Part shown: in pieces, positions 10,805-21,385 of the stretch
Layout of the letters: each line of letters opens with the position of its first letter
Numbering within the stretch: position 1 is the first letter of the stretch
NCBI GenBank assembly: GCA_917880885.1
Contig: OU862927.1
Span: forward strand, 36,979,571 to 37,043,570
Direction of reading: 5' to 3'
Source: Limnephilus marmoratus
Taxonomy: Eukaryota; Arthropoda; Insecta; Trichoptera; Limnephilidae
Length of the DNA: 64,000 nt
The notes under the pieces: generated by a model
The model's database searches: none
The model's input: only the letters and a program-made list of their open reading frames with translations
Told to the model about the DNA's origin: nothing
Made by a program: the position numbers and the translations under genes

Positions 10805-10895
10805 AATTTAGCGTGCGGTAGAAAGTACCTTGCTTCAGATCTGAACACTAAATACGACTAAAGCCATTTCAAACAGTGTTTATATTCCGAATGGC
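10805..10895 (-). mobile_element. SINE1 internal fragment
   Basis: A diverged match to the SINE1 body: CAGATCTGAACACTAAATAC, then GACTAAAGCCATTTCAAACA and ATTCCGAATGG. No head or tail is preserved. Confidence 0.55.
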
Positions 10896-11745
10896 GAATG
10901 ACATACGTAAATATTTTGATTAAAAGTTCAATAATGAAGCATGAACCCATAGAAAATGCATGCAATGAATATATTAGTTTAAGGGGAACCCATTTTTTTA
11001 AAACGTTTTTTGTTTGTTTTAAAATCGATATTTTAAGCGCTCAAAAAGAAAAAGAAGGGAAGATATGTAAATACACATGTTAGAGGAAGCGCGCTAATAT
11101 TAAAAACGATACTTTTTAAGGGCCCGCAACCCGAATTTCTACCGATTTCTTACATATCTCCCTACACGGTAGGTTTTAAAGCTCTTTAAAAAATATATAT
11201 TATTCTTGAAGATAATATCTAGACATTGCCCGCGCCGAAACGCAAATTATATAATTTCCCTCAATAGAAAAAATCGCAAAGTATGCTCCAAAAATTATTA
11301 TAAACACGTTTGTTTCAGTTATTTCACAAGTTATTTGTATGAAAAAATCACAGTGTTTCTTTAAATGCTGTTTAAGATAATGCTCGCAAGATTTTTGCTC
11401 TATTTTAAACGAGTCGTGTTTTATTAAACATTTTCGCATCGATCTTGTCGCTGTAAATGTTATCGCTCTCCTCTAACATTCGTAATTTCGTATCTCTCCA
11501 TCTTCTTCTTTTCGAGCCTGGTTGCAGAGCCTTAAGGTTAAACGTAACATACGTTTACATACATACATATTCACAGATGGCGCCAATTAAATTATTGTTT
11601 GTATTATATGTATTTTCTCTCGGTGGCTCAATCCAATATTGTATTTGTTTGCCTTTCTTGAAAGATTTGGGTTTGTTTATTTATTTTTTATTTAATAATT
11701 TTATTTTAGTAATTTGTACATTTAAGTTTACAAATTTCTAATTAA

Positions 11746-12070
11746 TTATAATATTTCATATTGCAAACTAAATTTTATGTAGCTCCTACAATACGTCTTG
11801 AACTTTCCAATTGGTGTGGACTTCAAAGTCTCTGGTAGCTTGTTATACAACTTCATCCTCTTGTACAGCAAACTGTTTTGCGTATTCGCCTTATCCTTTT
11901 TTTGAAGCCTGATTTCTTTGCATGTTCTTGTGTTATGTCTGTGAATGTCCTTGTTGAATACAATTTTATTTGAAAAGCATTTTGGTAAAATGTTGTTAAT
12001 TATTTTATGTATAAATATCATCGTATTCAAGGTCAGCATCTATTTCACGGTTAGCCAATTCAGTTCCTTT
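11746..12070 (-). mobile_element. LINE reverse-transcriptase C-terminal fragment
   Basis: A 97-codon frame on the minus strand (11746-12039) reads MIFIHKIINNILPKCF, then IHRHNTRTCKEIRLQ and LLYKRMKLYNKLPETLK, ending FKTYCRSYIK. This is the classic end of a Jockey/CR1-type LINE ORF2. The preceding LNWLTVK block is readable just upstream, across a stop. It is 5'-truncated. Confidence 0.8.
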
Positions 12071-12164
12071 AACATTTTGTTTACTTTTGAAAATCTATTC
12101 CGCCGAAATTTTTTTTATTTTTTTTTTTATTTCATATATTTTTTATTAGTAACAGATATTTGTT

Positions 12165-12909
12165 TTTTTTGGCTACCACACTAGGCTAAGCCCGTGTTGT
12201 GGTAGTCGTATATTTAATATTTTAACATTTCAAAAAATATTAAGAAATACTTAAAACTAAAGAGAAAAAAAAAGATCATATTTTAAAGAAAAGTAGAAAT
12301 AAAAATGAAAATTCAAATTCAAATTGAAATACAAAAATTAATAATAAAGATTAAATGTTAAGAACCCATGTTCTGTATAAATTAAAACATATAAGTATAT
12401 AAATCAAAATTAAAAAAAAAAAAAATTTAGTGAAAAACTAAGAGAAAAAAATAACAACATTTTAAAGAAAAATAGAAATATAAATTTTGAAATGCAAAAA
12501 TTAATAATTAAAGTGTAGTGTTAGAACTCATGAATTCTTTAAAGTACATTCGTCCCCTTTCAAAAATCTAATGTTGTACACGTGTTATAAAAAGAGAATT
12601 AGAATTACTTGACTTTATGTCAGTACTCAGAGCATTATATATTTTAGGAGCGATGAACCAGAATTGTCGTTGAACTATTATTATTCTCATTGCCCTGTTT
12701 TGGAGAATTTGAAACTTATTTTGTTCTCGTTCGTTACATAGGAAAAGGATAGTTGAGCAATAGTTAAAATGTGGAGCAATAATCGAATTGTAGATAGTGA
12801 TTGCAGTTTTACTAGATAGTTTGGCCGAATTCTTCCCAAAAAAGATACTTTTTTCCCAATTTTCTTTTGTGTATGATGTGTATTGTGTGTTTATGGACAA
12901 ACTATTCAT
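12165..12909 (-). mobile_element. LINE fragment with internal deletion and 3' hairpin tail
   Basis: The minus-strand frame 12568-12909 reads KLSSKTAITIYNSIIAPHFN followed by LFLCNEREQNKFQILQNRAM, an RT C-terminal block. It then jumps directly to QRQFWFIAPKIYNALSTDIK, skipping the roughly 80 residues normally between them. The UTR carries AT-rich internal repeats at about 12230-12500. It ends in a hairpin at 12173-12205 (CTACCACA pairing with TGTGGTAG) just before a poly-A tract on the minus strand. Confidence 0.75.
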
Positions 12910-13116
12910 TTATATTCATATTAAATATGTACGGGTGCAAACAATTAATTTACCTTAATATTTTAAAGCGTAACGTGCAAAAAGTATTAAGAACCTAAAA
13001 CAATTTAATTGGCGCCATCTGTGAATGCGTACATTATAACGTACGTGACGTTTAAGCTTAAGTGAAAATTGTATAAATGAAGAAACTCGTTTACAGTAGA
13101 GAAAAAAACTCGTGGC

Positions 13117-13541
13117 AAATTTTTTTTTTTTTTTTACAGTGAATACCGCACAAGAATCTCAACTGCTCCCGTCTGGAGCCAGTGAGACTATGGCATCCCC
13201 AATTGGGGTATGTTGTGAGGCTGAAGGTAGTGGGGAAGGGAAGGAGGTGGGGAAGAGGAAGGTTGGGAAGTACCTGGCTATTCAGATCTGGTCACTAAAC
13301 ACGGCTAAAGCCATTTTCAAGCAACGTTTCAATTCTGAATGGTGGTCTTACACCAGGGCGATACTGATAGTATCTTCCACTCTGGAACATGCCGCAAATA
13401 TACTATACATTATTTTAAATGAATTAATTGTGAAAACACAAATTAATCAAATAAAATTTATTTGCGCATGCCGGGTTCGAACCCGCGACCTCCGGATTGT
13501 GAGTCAAGAGTCTTACCCACTGGACTACGGAGGTCGTCGTC
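13117..13541 (-). mobile_element. tRNA-derived SINE (SINE1), copy 2
   Basis: Full-length copy. Head on the minus strand from 13541 with A-box-like TAGTCCAGTGG and a canonical B box GGTTCGAACCC. Poly-A tail of 15 or more residues (T run at about 13121-13135). The body matches copies 1 and 3. It sits inside the 10983-13996 element. Confidence 0.85.
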
Positions 13542-15179
13542 AAATATCTTAATTAGTAGGTATTTAAAGAAACACTGAATTTTTTCATACATATAACTTG
13601 TAAAATAAAAGAAAAACGTGTTTATAATTATTTTCGGAGCATAATAGTAATTTCCGATTTTTTTCTATCGAGGAAATTTCGTATAATTACTGTTTCCCCT
13701 CTACAAAATGTATAGATATTATCTTGAAAATTAACGTTTAATTTTTTTTAATCTTAAAAACTTAAAAAGTGTTCAAGAGAAATTTGTTATAAAACGGTAG
13801 AAACTCTAAATGCCGCGGTTTAAAAGATTGTTGCTGGGGCACTTTGGCTATGTAAAAAAATATACTTAAAAAAATATATAATTTTTCAAAATTTTACTAA
13901 CTTTTCCTACATAAAAACGGCGTTAAAAACATGTGGCATAATGTATGAGATTTTTGACGCTGCAAATACATTTTTTAAATCACGACTGGTTTCCTCTTAA
14001 GAAGACCTTGTGTTCATACAAAACGTAACAATGCCACATTGCAAAAAATAATAATTATGTAATAAAATATTAGTGATGTTAACATTAAAAACGAAGTGCT
14101 TTATTACAAATCTAATCATTAATTTATTATAGAAACCAGTAGTAAATAAAATGCCAAGTCATCTGTTATGATAAAATTATTACTGTTAGTATTGTGAATT
14201 AAATGGTTTTCAATTACTAACGGTTTTTCCACGCAATAAGATTCTACCTTTAACCTTCAGGGGGCAGAATTTGCGGCCCGCGAGCCGCATTGGCGTCTGC
14301 GGCTCTTCAGACACCAATTGCAATTTCACCTCTACTCAACCAGCCTTATGAGATGGAGCCGCCGAATGAACTTTGACTCGATCAGCATCACGGTTACCAA
14401 CTTAGGCTGAATTTAGTCTTACGCTGACCGCACGCGCACCGTCGGCGCTGATGGTCGAGATATATGAACTTCTAGGACGCCGTACGCGTCGCGCGTCGGC
14501 GCCGCGTAGCTGTCGGCAGTAGCGGCGTTAGGGTAGGGCGCGGTTGGGCGACCGCCCAGGGCGCCGGACATAAAGGGGCGCCACAGGCGCCGCAGGCGCC
14601 CCTTTATATTCCCTCGCTCTTTGAGCCCGGTCTACTTAATCGTAAATTCAAATTCAAATTTAGGAAAAAAATTGTTATGGTGGCAACACTAGAATTGGAA
14701 CGTGGTGTGCAATCCCTTCGATCGGAGCACTGCTGCAGTTCATTTACCGGGAATCCCCAACCATAGAGAAACACATTATCTATCTCTTTTTAACATTTTT
14801 AAGTGTGGCCTAGTGCAAACTCACATTGATATTTATCCGAAGAATGTATTGGGCAACATTTCTCTAATTCTCATTTCATTAAAAAAACTAGCAAACAATG
14901 AAACAATTCATTTAAGATAAAAAACCTATTTGCGATCGACAAAATTTAAATCTAAATTGACAAACTTGGCAACTTTTTCAATCGAAAATGAAATTGCTAA
15001 AACATCGATTTTGATAAATCCTAATCAAAGAATTTTATTAGGTTATCAATTTCGCCGATAGGAAGACTAGAAAAGTGAAATTTCATTAGTTTTTTTAAAT
15101 AAAAAGGTTTGTTTTTATAAACGGTTATTTCATTATACTCATTGCCTTTTTTCGTATGGAATTGTATTGTACTTAGGGG

Positions 15180-17392
15180 CAGTGTGGTAGCGAGGGAAGG
15201 GGGGAGGGGAGAAGGGGGGGGGGCACCCCGGGTGGCACTTTTATGGGGGGCGGCAAATTTTCACAATAAATACTAACATTATCTTGGAAAAATTTTAATT
15301 TAAACCATTTCAAATCATTATTTGAAAATGTTCTACGATACTTTCGTTTACGAATCCAACTCGTTTTTTTATTATTTATTAAAAATATCAATATTCATAT
15401 TTTTTTTACACTGCAAATTTCGCAATTCGTAGCAAAACCGTACGCATCTTATGAGAGTGATACTAATTAAAGCTGATAACTTGCAAACAGATTCACTCTT
15501 AATGTCAACCTGAATTGTGTTCAGATTGTATTAACGAATGAATTTCAGTTGTGTATTCATCTGCTGATACATTTCGAAAGATACCATTATTTTATTAGAA
15601 GTGCAGATATAAAATTCTAGTTGCAGACTATGTATGTGCTGCCAGAATCAAAGAGAAACCATTTTCATATTCTGAGTGTAGTTTTAATTTGCCAAATACA
15701 GATTTAATTTAACCCGTCTAATCTCAGGAGACGCAAATTGTCCCACATATTTAATTTTAAAATAAAATTTTGAAATTATATCCCACACATTTATATTTAA
15801 AATATATTAATTTTTAAAATAAATTTGTGATTGCAATAAAAAGTTAAGATTTATTATTATTATTTTATTTATTACATTTTTTTAAGAAAAGAAATCTATA
15901 TCTATTTAAAATTTTTAGGTTTATTTTATTTTAGATACTTTCATTCGAATATTCCGAGACGTGTACTTTTGAGCCAATTCACATTTCCAATGCCAAAATT
16001 TTTATATTTAGAAACAATAATGTGTTAATAAGCACGTCGGAAAAATTACTTTATCTAGATTTTAGAACAATTTTGTTTTATGCAAAAGAATAAAAAAAGT
16101 AACATTTAAAATGCATGGGAAGAACCGGAAATTTTGTGCGCAAACAGTGACAGGCAAAAGTTTAAAGATATTTGGTTCTAATTATTCGAAGAGTTACACC
16201 AGTTTTCAGAATGTAAAAATCCATTTGAGGATTCATCTGCTGTCACAATTCAAACTAAATCATTATCTTAATCGAAGTTCAGTTATAAAATTCTAGTTGC
16301 AGACTCTGTACGTGCTGCCAGAATCAAAGAAAAACTATATTCATGTTCTGAGTGTACTTTTAATTCGCCGCATACACACTTAATTCAAACCAATTTTGTG
16401 TTGAGAATGTAAATTTGTTGGATTCATCTGTTGACACATTTCGAAGGAAAACATCCTCTTATTAAGTTATAATATTTTATTTGCAGACTATGTATGTGCT
16501 GCCAGAATCAAAGAAAAACCATTTTCATGTTCCGAGTGTAGTTTTAATTCGCAAGGTAGAGATTTAATTTTAACCAATACAGAATGTCAAATTCCAGTTG
16601 GATACATCTGCTGACACTTTTCGAAAGAAAACATTCTGTTCTTCGATGTGCAGTTGTACAATTTCAGTTGCAGACTAATTATTTAATGCCAGAATCAAAG
16701 AAAAACTATTTTCGTGTTCTGAGTGTAGTTTTAATTCACCGCATACAAACGGGTTTTGTGTTTAGCATACAATGATACATTAAATAACGAGTTGCAGATG
16801 CATCGTGCATCAAGTGAAGCTTTACATTTGAGTTACATAATGCTGTAAAATTCTGAGAAATTGATTGTTGCGTGTGTTACTGTTATTTAGGGACTCTAAC
16901 GCAATTTCAATCAATCAACTAAAGAGTAGAATTTATAAACATAATTTACGTTGAAAGAATACTCGTCAAATGTGATTATTAAAAAAAAATCCAGCTCGTA
17001 TATAAATAGGTCGTAATAAAAAAAAAAACAGTATTTCCATATACAACCCCCTCCCGCCGCTTTAAGTACCCTAATAAGGGGGCGGCGAAATTTTCCTCCG
17101 CCCCGATGTTCTGAATTCTATTACAGACATACAATTCTCGATTTCTGAGAGCAGTTATATATAAATTTGTAGTAGAATTTACAAGCATGATTTTATTGAA
17201 AGAGTACTCGGCACATGGGGTTATAAAAATCAGCACAAAAAATTACGATACTTACTCCTTCCCCCCCCCCCCTCCCCCCGGTCAGCGCTTGAAAATCTGC
17301 GGAAGGAGCACCTGTAGAAGTTAGGGAGGGGGGGGGGGGGGGCAAAATTTTCCTCGGGTTTTCGGGTGGCCGAAACGCACGCTACGCCACTG
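15180..17392. mobile_element. Inner hAT transposon with perfect 8-bp target duplication
   Basis: Flanked by CTTAGGGG at 15172-15179 and 17393-17400. It starts CAGTGTGGTAGCGAGGG and in reverse ends CAGTGGCGTAGCGTGCG. Poly-G/poly-C tracts lie near both ends (about 15190-15235 and 17255-17340). A segment near the right end is duplicated: about 16925-16990 matches 17168-17240. The interior carries zinc-finger-like repeats rather than a recognisable hAT transposase. Confidence 0.9.
15590..16790 (+). pseudogene. C2H2 zinc-finger-like repeat remnants captured in the inner hAT
   Basis: A unit of about 180 bp recurs at about 15600-15720, 16270-16400, 16440-16560 and 16610-16760. Each contains the DNA segment TGCCAGAATCAAAGA, then a stretch that translates in one frame as KPFSCSECSFNS. 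The last is the start of a C2H2 finger (linker KPF, C-x2-C spacing). The histidine half is decayed. Between them, frame 16111-16296 contains KIHLRIH, compatible with the H-x3-H half of a finger. Frames shift between units, so no protein is made. A related minus-strand piece lies at about 17910-18050, outside this hAT. Confidence 0.55.
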
Positions 17393-18275
17393 CTTAGGGG
17401 GCGCCGTGGAAATTTCGCCCCAGGGCGCTGGTAGTGCTAAAACCGGCTCTGGCTGTCGGTGCTGACGAATGCAAGAGCTCCTCTGCTTTCAGTGAGCATT
17501 CTAGTGTCAAGCGGAGCGGACGTCGTCAGCGACACAGTCATGGCGAATCGTTTTAATTTTTTTGGGATAGGTTGTACAAAGCAGCAATAATAATACACTC
17601 CGCATTTTAAGTCTTCGTTTCTACAGTAAGGCGGTCAGTACGATACTGAAACGAGCCACGCTGAGCCTCAGCGCTGACGAACTACGCGCTGATCTAAAAG
17701 CGCTGACGGTGAGCGTGAGACTAAATTCAGCCTTAGCTCATGGAACACTTGATTTATTGAACGAGCCTTCTGAAGTATGGGAATGGTTACAGAACTTTCG
17801 GAACACAAGGATGTTTTAAGGTTTAAACTTTACGGTGATTCTGCTTTAGAACATAATATTAAATTATTGTTGCACGCGGAACAAGTAAATGGTTTCCGTC
17901 CGATTTTTTCTGCATTTTATCTGGAACTTGAATTTTATAATTTTACTTGGAACATGAAAATGGTTTCTCTCGAAATACGTCAGCAGATGAATCCGCAACT
18001 GGAATTTTTCTTTTGCATTCCGAACACAAAACTGGTTTTAATCTAATAAGGAATCTACTCGCGAATCTGTTTATAAAAACATTTAAATGGGTAGAAGTGT
18101 GATATTACTGTAAGAATGTAGAAAACACAAAGCATATCGTAATTGTCGTTCTACCACATTTACCACAGAACGATTACAACCCTCCTCCCCCCTTTATAAT
18201 ATGGCACTCTGATATATTTGTTATCCTTTTCTTTAACAAATTGGCTCTTCTCATTTGAAAGTTTGCCGATCCCTG

Positions 18276-18553
18276 CCCTAGGTAATCATTCTACATAATG
18301 TATAATGAATATTGACACATCATTGTATATACACACAGTAATGGTTTATTTTGTATTGTTTTCTAAATATAATTTGTACTGTCGTATTTATTTATTACTT
18401 CTTAACCTAACCTAACGTAACCTGACCTAACCTTATCTAACAATACATTGTTTGATGTAATTAAATTTGTCGGTAGAAGTTAATTAATCTTTCATATTTA
18501 CATATTTCATATTATGTAGATTGTATCAGGACTTACCAGACAAATAAACTTAT
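18276..18553. repeat. Spacer with short degenerate telomere-like CCTAA repeats
   Basis: Positions 18402-18440 read as about seven near-copies of CCTAA (CTTAACCTAACCTAACGTAA, then CCTGACCTAACCTTATCTAA). The insect telomere repeat is TTAGG. This is a short interstitial patch, too small and degenerate to be a telomere. The rest is AT-rich and unassigned. Confidence 0.5.
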
Positions 18554-18914
18554 ACGGCCTCCGTAGTCGAAGGGTAAGGTTTTTGACTCGCAATCCGAAG
18601 GTCGCGGGATCGAATACCGGCGTGCGCAAATAAATTTTTGTTGATTAATTTGTGTTATTTCACATAATACTCTTATATACCTACTCTTAGTATCGCCCTG
18701 GTGTGAGACCACCATTCAGAAATGGAACGTTGCTTAAATTGGCTTTAGCCGTGATAAGTGACCAGATCTGAATAGCCAGGTACGTTTCCACTTTCCTCTT
18801 CCCCATTTCCTTTTCCTCCCTTCTACCTTCAGTCTCACAATTTGGTGATGCCGTAGCCTCACTGGCTCCAGACGGGAGCGGTTGAGACTTTTGTGCGGTT
18901 TTCACATAAAAAAG
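18554..18914 (+). mobile_element. tRNA-derived SINE (SINE1), copy 3
   Basis: Plus orientation. Head with a degraded A box (CCGTAGTCGAAGGGTAAGG) and B-box-like GGATCGAATACC. The shared body follows, and then a 3' end GACTTTTGTGCGGTTTTCAC with a short A-rich tail. Confidence 0.8.
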
Positions 18915-18921
18915 TGTTTCG

Positions 18922-18970
18922 CCCCGGCAAGGCACAGGTCCTAGATTCGATTCCTAGGTGTGGCTGAATC
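18922..18970 (+). other. tRNA-like fragment
   Basis: CCGGCAAGGCACAGG is followed by a good B-box-like AGATTCGATTCC in a small stem (TCCTAG...CTAGG). This may be the head of another SINE. No complete cloverleaf can be drawn. Confidence 0.3.
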
Positions 18971-19429
18971 TTTATCTGATTTTTCTTTTTCAGATTTTTG
19001 ATGTATCGCTAACATTGTCCTCATTCATTAAATCAATTAGTTTCATTAATCATCAATATCGTTGCCATTAAAACAATATTAATTAATCGTTTTCTGAGAT
19101 ACGACGTCACGATGCAAGAAAATATGACACACCCGGATACACCAAATTAAATAATCGATAAAATAATTGCGTGTGAACATAACACTTCACTTATTTTAGA
19201 GTTCACGGAATTGACAAACATGAACAACAATAAGTTATAAACTTGGAGAGGATGAAGCTCATTGAGGACGACAGGAAACTGTTTTACAAACATGTACCTA
19301 AATATTTATTTTTAAACAATGTTTTAAAATTATGTTTGTTCATTTCCTATAAATTTTATTTTTTTGACAATGGTTTAAAATTCTTCATAATTGCCGATGA
19401 CGATTGAACAATGTTTATTTTTATTTTTA
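18971..19429. other. Unassigned AT-rich stretch
   Basis: No coding sequence, repeat ends or RNA gene could be supported. Confidence 0.4.
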
Positions 19430-20130
19430 TGATTGTAATATTGTACGATGTTGATTTTATTTTTATGTTGATTGTCCTTTATTTTGATTGTAATATAAAA
19501 AGACAATCAACATCGTACATTATTACAATCAAAAATGACAATCTACATTGTACAATTTTACAATCAAAATAAAGGACAATCAACATCGTACAATTTCGAT
19601 TGTGATATTGTACGATGTTGATTGCCTTCTTATTTTGATTTTAATATTGTACAATGATAAATGAATTTTTATTCTGACTGTAATATTATGCGATATTCAT
19701 TGTCTTGTTATTTTGATTGTAATTTTTTACGATGTTGATTGTCATTTTATTTTGATTTTACTGTTCTACTATGTTGATTGTGTTTTGATTTTGATTGTAA
19801 TTTTTAAAAATATTGATTTATTTTTAATTTTTATTCTTTATTCCATGATGTTGATTTGTCTTTAATTTGTTGTAGACGTATAATAATAATAATAATAATA
19901 ATGTAATTGGATGTTGATTTTTTTTTTAAATTTTGATTGTAATACTGTACGATGTTGTTTGTCTTTTTATTTAGATTGTAATATTCTATAGATAGTTTAT
20001 TTTAATTCTGATATTGTACGATCTTGATATTTTTTTTATTTTGAACGAGATATTGGACTATGTTGATTTTCTTTGTTACTTTGATTGTAATATTCTTCGA
20101 TGTTGATTGTCTTTTTGTATTGATTGTAAT
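19430..20130. repeat. Diverged minisatellite, ~38-bp unit, with an inverted block
   Basis: Many diverged copies of a unit close to GATTGTAATATTGTACGATG followed by TTGATTGTCTTTTTATTTT. At about 19495-19605 the same unit runs in the opposite direction (ACAATCAACATCGTACA...). The array therefore contains an internal inversion, and the junctions can fold back. A small (AAT)n lies at 19881-19902. Confidence 0.75.
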
Positions 20131-20189
20131 ATGATGGTATAAACTGCACCTGCTCTCAAGACACAATTTTATAGTGAAACCGACATATT

Positions 20190-20800
20190 AGGTACAGTAC
20201 TGTGCGAATTAATGTGAACACAAGTGTAGAATTAGAAAAAATAATATATATTCTTTATTGAAGAAAAAAATGCAGAAACAATTACAATTATTTTTTTTAG
20301 TACGAAGTGTGTCCTACCTTAACTTTTATAACTTCTTGTTCACGGTTTGGCATAGAATCAACAATTTTTTTTACAATTTTCTGATATTTGCGTGTCTCTA
20401 AATTACTGCCTCAATCAGCTTTGTTTTTGTTGTGCATGTCTTGCTTTAACTATAGCCCACCGATTTTCAACTGGATTAGGATCCGGAAAGTTACCCGGCT
20501 ATTCAACGTATGTAATTTTTTTGTCTTTGAAATATTAACAATCTTTGTGCGTTTTTAAAGAGAAATATCCATCTTTAAAACTAAGAAACAAAAAGCTTTA
20601 GTTAAGTTTACCTCTGCAAAAAAACTGTAATTCTAAAAAATTACAAAATTTAACGCATCCGTAGCTTGGTGTGTCTCGTAACTCACTGAATGATAGAACA
20701 CAAACACAAAATGGTCGCTATTACAATATGCTACGTACAAGAACAAGTATAATTGTGCTAAGTATCACGTGTTCACATTAAGACGATAATATATCCTAAA
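20190..20800 (-). mobile_element. Tc1-like transposon remnant
   Basis: The minus strand between about 20510 and 20300 reads PGNFPDPNPVENRW, equivalent to the conserved Tc1 block PG-SPDLNPIEN-W that carries the third catalytic acidic position (E). Further on, in another frame, it reads KKIVDSMPNR and then GHTSY, the usual C-terminus. Stops and shifts disable it. Ends with AATTAATGTGAACAC (left) and its inverse GTGTTCACATTAAG (right, about 20768-20782) look like the TIRs. Only about 0.6 kb remains. Confidence 0.75.
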
Positions 20801-20811
20801 ATATATTTAGA

Positions 20812-21020
20812 ATCTTAACGACGTAAGTAAAGAAACCGTGTATACAAATTGCGACTCGCGACCCGTGCACTGGACGGACCTACTGTCGAATTCGCTGTAT
20901 CAAAGAAAAGAAGAAGAAGATAAATAATGTGGGAATCTTAATGACGTAAGTGAAGAAAGCGTGTAAACAAATATACGCCGCGGCACGGCATATTGTACGA
21001 ACGTACGGTCGAATTCACCC
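20812..21020. repeat. Tandem duplication of ~118 bp
   Basis: Two diverged copies start at about 20812 and 20935 (TCTTAACGACGTAAGTAAAG and TCTTAATGACGTAAGTGAAG) and share GTCGAATTC near their ends. Content unknown. Confidence 0.6.
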
Positions 21021-21385
21021 TAGCAGACCTGGAGATTCGACCTTTCTGCCGCGTTCATTTTAATTAATTCTGAAGAACGTGCTACAAATATTTAAAATGT
21101 GTCTCCATGTTGTCCTTCCGAAATTATTAATTCATCGTCTAGAAAAATAAAATCTGGTGCTTACCGCTAACTTTATAGTTGAAAAACGGGTTATATAGTT
21201 TTGAAATCGTTGTACGTAAAATACATTAATTGTAAAGTACTGTTTTTCTTAATCTAATATATAAATAACTCGCATTTCTTGTGCGGCATGGAAATAAAAA
21301 AAGTTGTTATAGTTACGGATTCGCCGGAAATGATTAAAATGTGAGTTTTGAGCGTACAAAAATTATTAGGATTGTGTACCGCCTT

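Larger units (their letters stand above)
11536..13057. mobile_element. TTAA-flanked element nested in the 10983-13996 element
   Basis: TTAA at 11532-11535 and 13058-13061. The TIRs are about 65 bp: GGTTAAACGTAACATACGTT on the left, GCTTAAACGTCACGTACGTT on the right in reverse. Both then reach a shared ATTCACAGATGGCGCCAATT block. The interior holds two LINE fragments on the minus strand. It is 1,522 bp with no transposase. Confidence 0.7.
10983..13996. mobile_element. Large TTAA-flanked element with long, decayed inverted ends
   Basis: TTAA at 10979-10982 and 13997-14000. The ends begin GGGGAACCC on the left and GAGGAAACC when the right end is read in reverse. Inside, about 11245-11390 is an inverted match to about 13555-13690 (shared ATAAACACGTTT, GTGTTTCTTTAAAT and GAAAAAAT...), so the TIRs extend over several hundred bases with heavy divergence. 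It contains a second TTAA element (11536-13057) and a SINE1 (13117-13541). No transposase was recognised. Confidence 0.6.
14517..17451. mobile_element. hAT transposon with perfect 8-bp target duplication
   Basis: Flanked by GCTGTCGG at 14509-14516 and 17452-17459. It starts CAGTAGCGGCGTTAGGGTAG and ends, in reverse, CAGAGCCGGTTTTAGCACTA, with subterminal GGGCGACCGCCCAGGGCGCC. Positions 14569-14605 hold a GC-rich palindrome (GGGGCGCC...GGCGCCCC). It contains another hAT at 15180-17392. No transposase remains, so it is non-autonomous once the inner insertion is removed (about 720 bp). Confidence 0.9.
14405..17732. mobile_element. PIF/Harbinger-like DNA transposon holding nested hATs
   Basis: TTA duplicated at 14402-14404 and 17733-17735. 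TIR of about 26 bp: GGCTGAATTTAGTCTTACGC on the left, GGCTGAATTTAGTCTCACGC in reverse on the right. A 3-bp TWA duplication with GG-starting TIRs is characteristic of PIF/Harbinger. Removing the nested hAT at 14517-17451 leaves only about 390 bp, a MITE-sized non-autonomous element rich in CGCTGA/TCAGCG subterminal motifs. Confidence 0.8.
14258..18275. mobile_element. Probable hAT-like outer shell of a nested transposon stack
   Basis: The left end starts CAGGGGGCAGAATTTGCGGC and the right end, in reverse, starts CAGGGATCGGCAAACTTTCA. Both are in the style of hAT elements with CAGGG termini and GAGAAGAGCC / GCGGCTCTTC subterminal sequence. No matching 8-bp target duplication is visible (TTAACCTT versus CCCTAGGT), so pairing of these ends is uncertain. 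No transposase was recognised in the flanks left after removing the nested elements. Confidence 0.4.

Noticed and set aside
13112..13552. 146-codon ORF, with similar ORFs at 9599-9943 and 18687-18935, as a conserved protein family
   Set aside because: All three are the same SINE1 body read in the frame that happens to stay open. They include the pol III box region and the poly-A/T tract, so conservation is that of the repeat.
14258..18275. Confident 8-bp target duplication for the outer hAT-like shell
   Set aside because: TTAACCTT and CCCTAGGT do not match; the two CAGGG ends may come from different elements.
18402..18440. True telomere array
   Set aside because: Only about seven imperfect CCTAA units in the middle of a contig of transposons; too short and degenerate.
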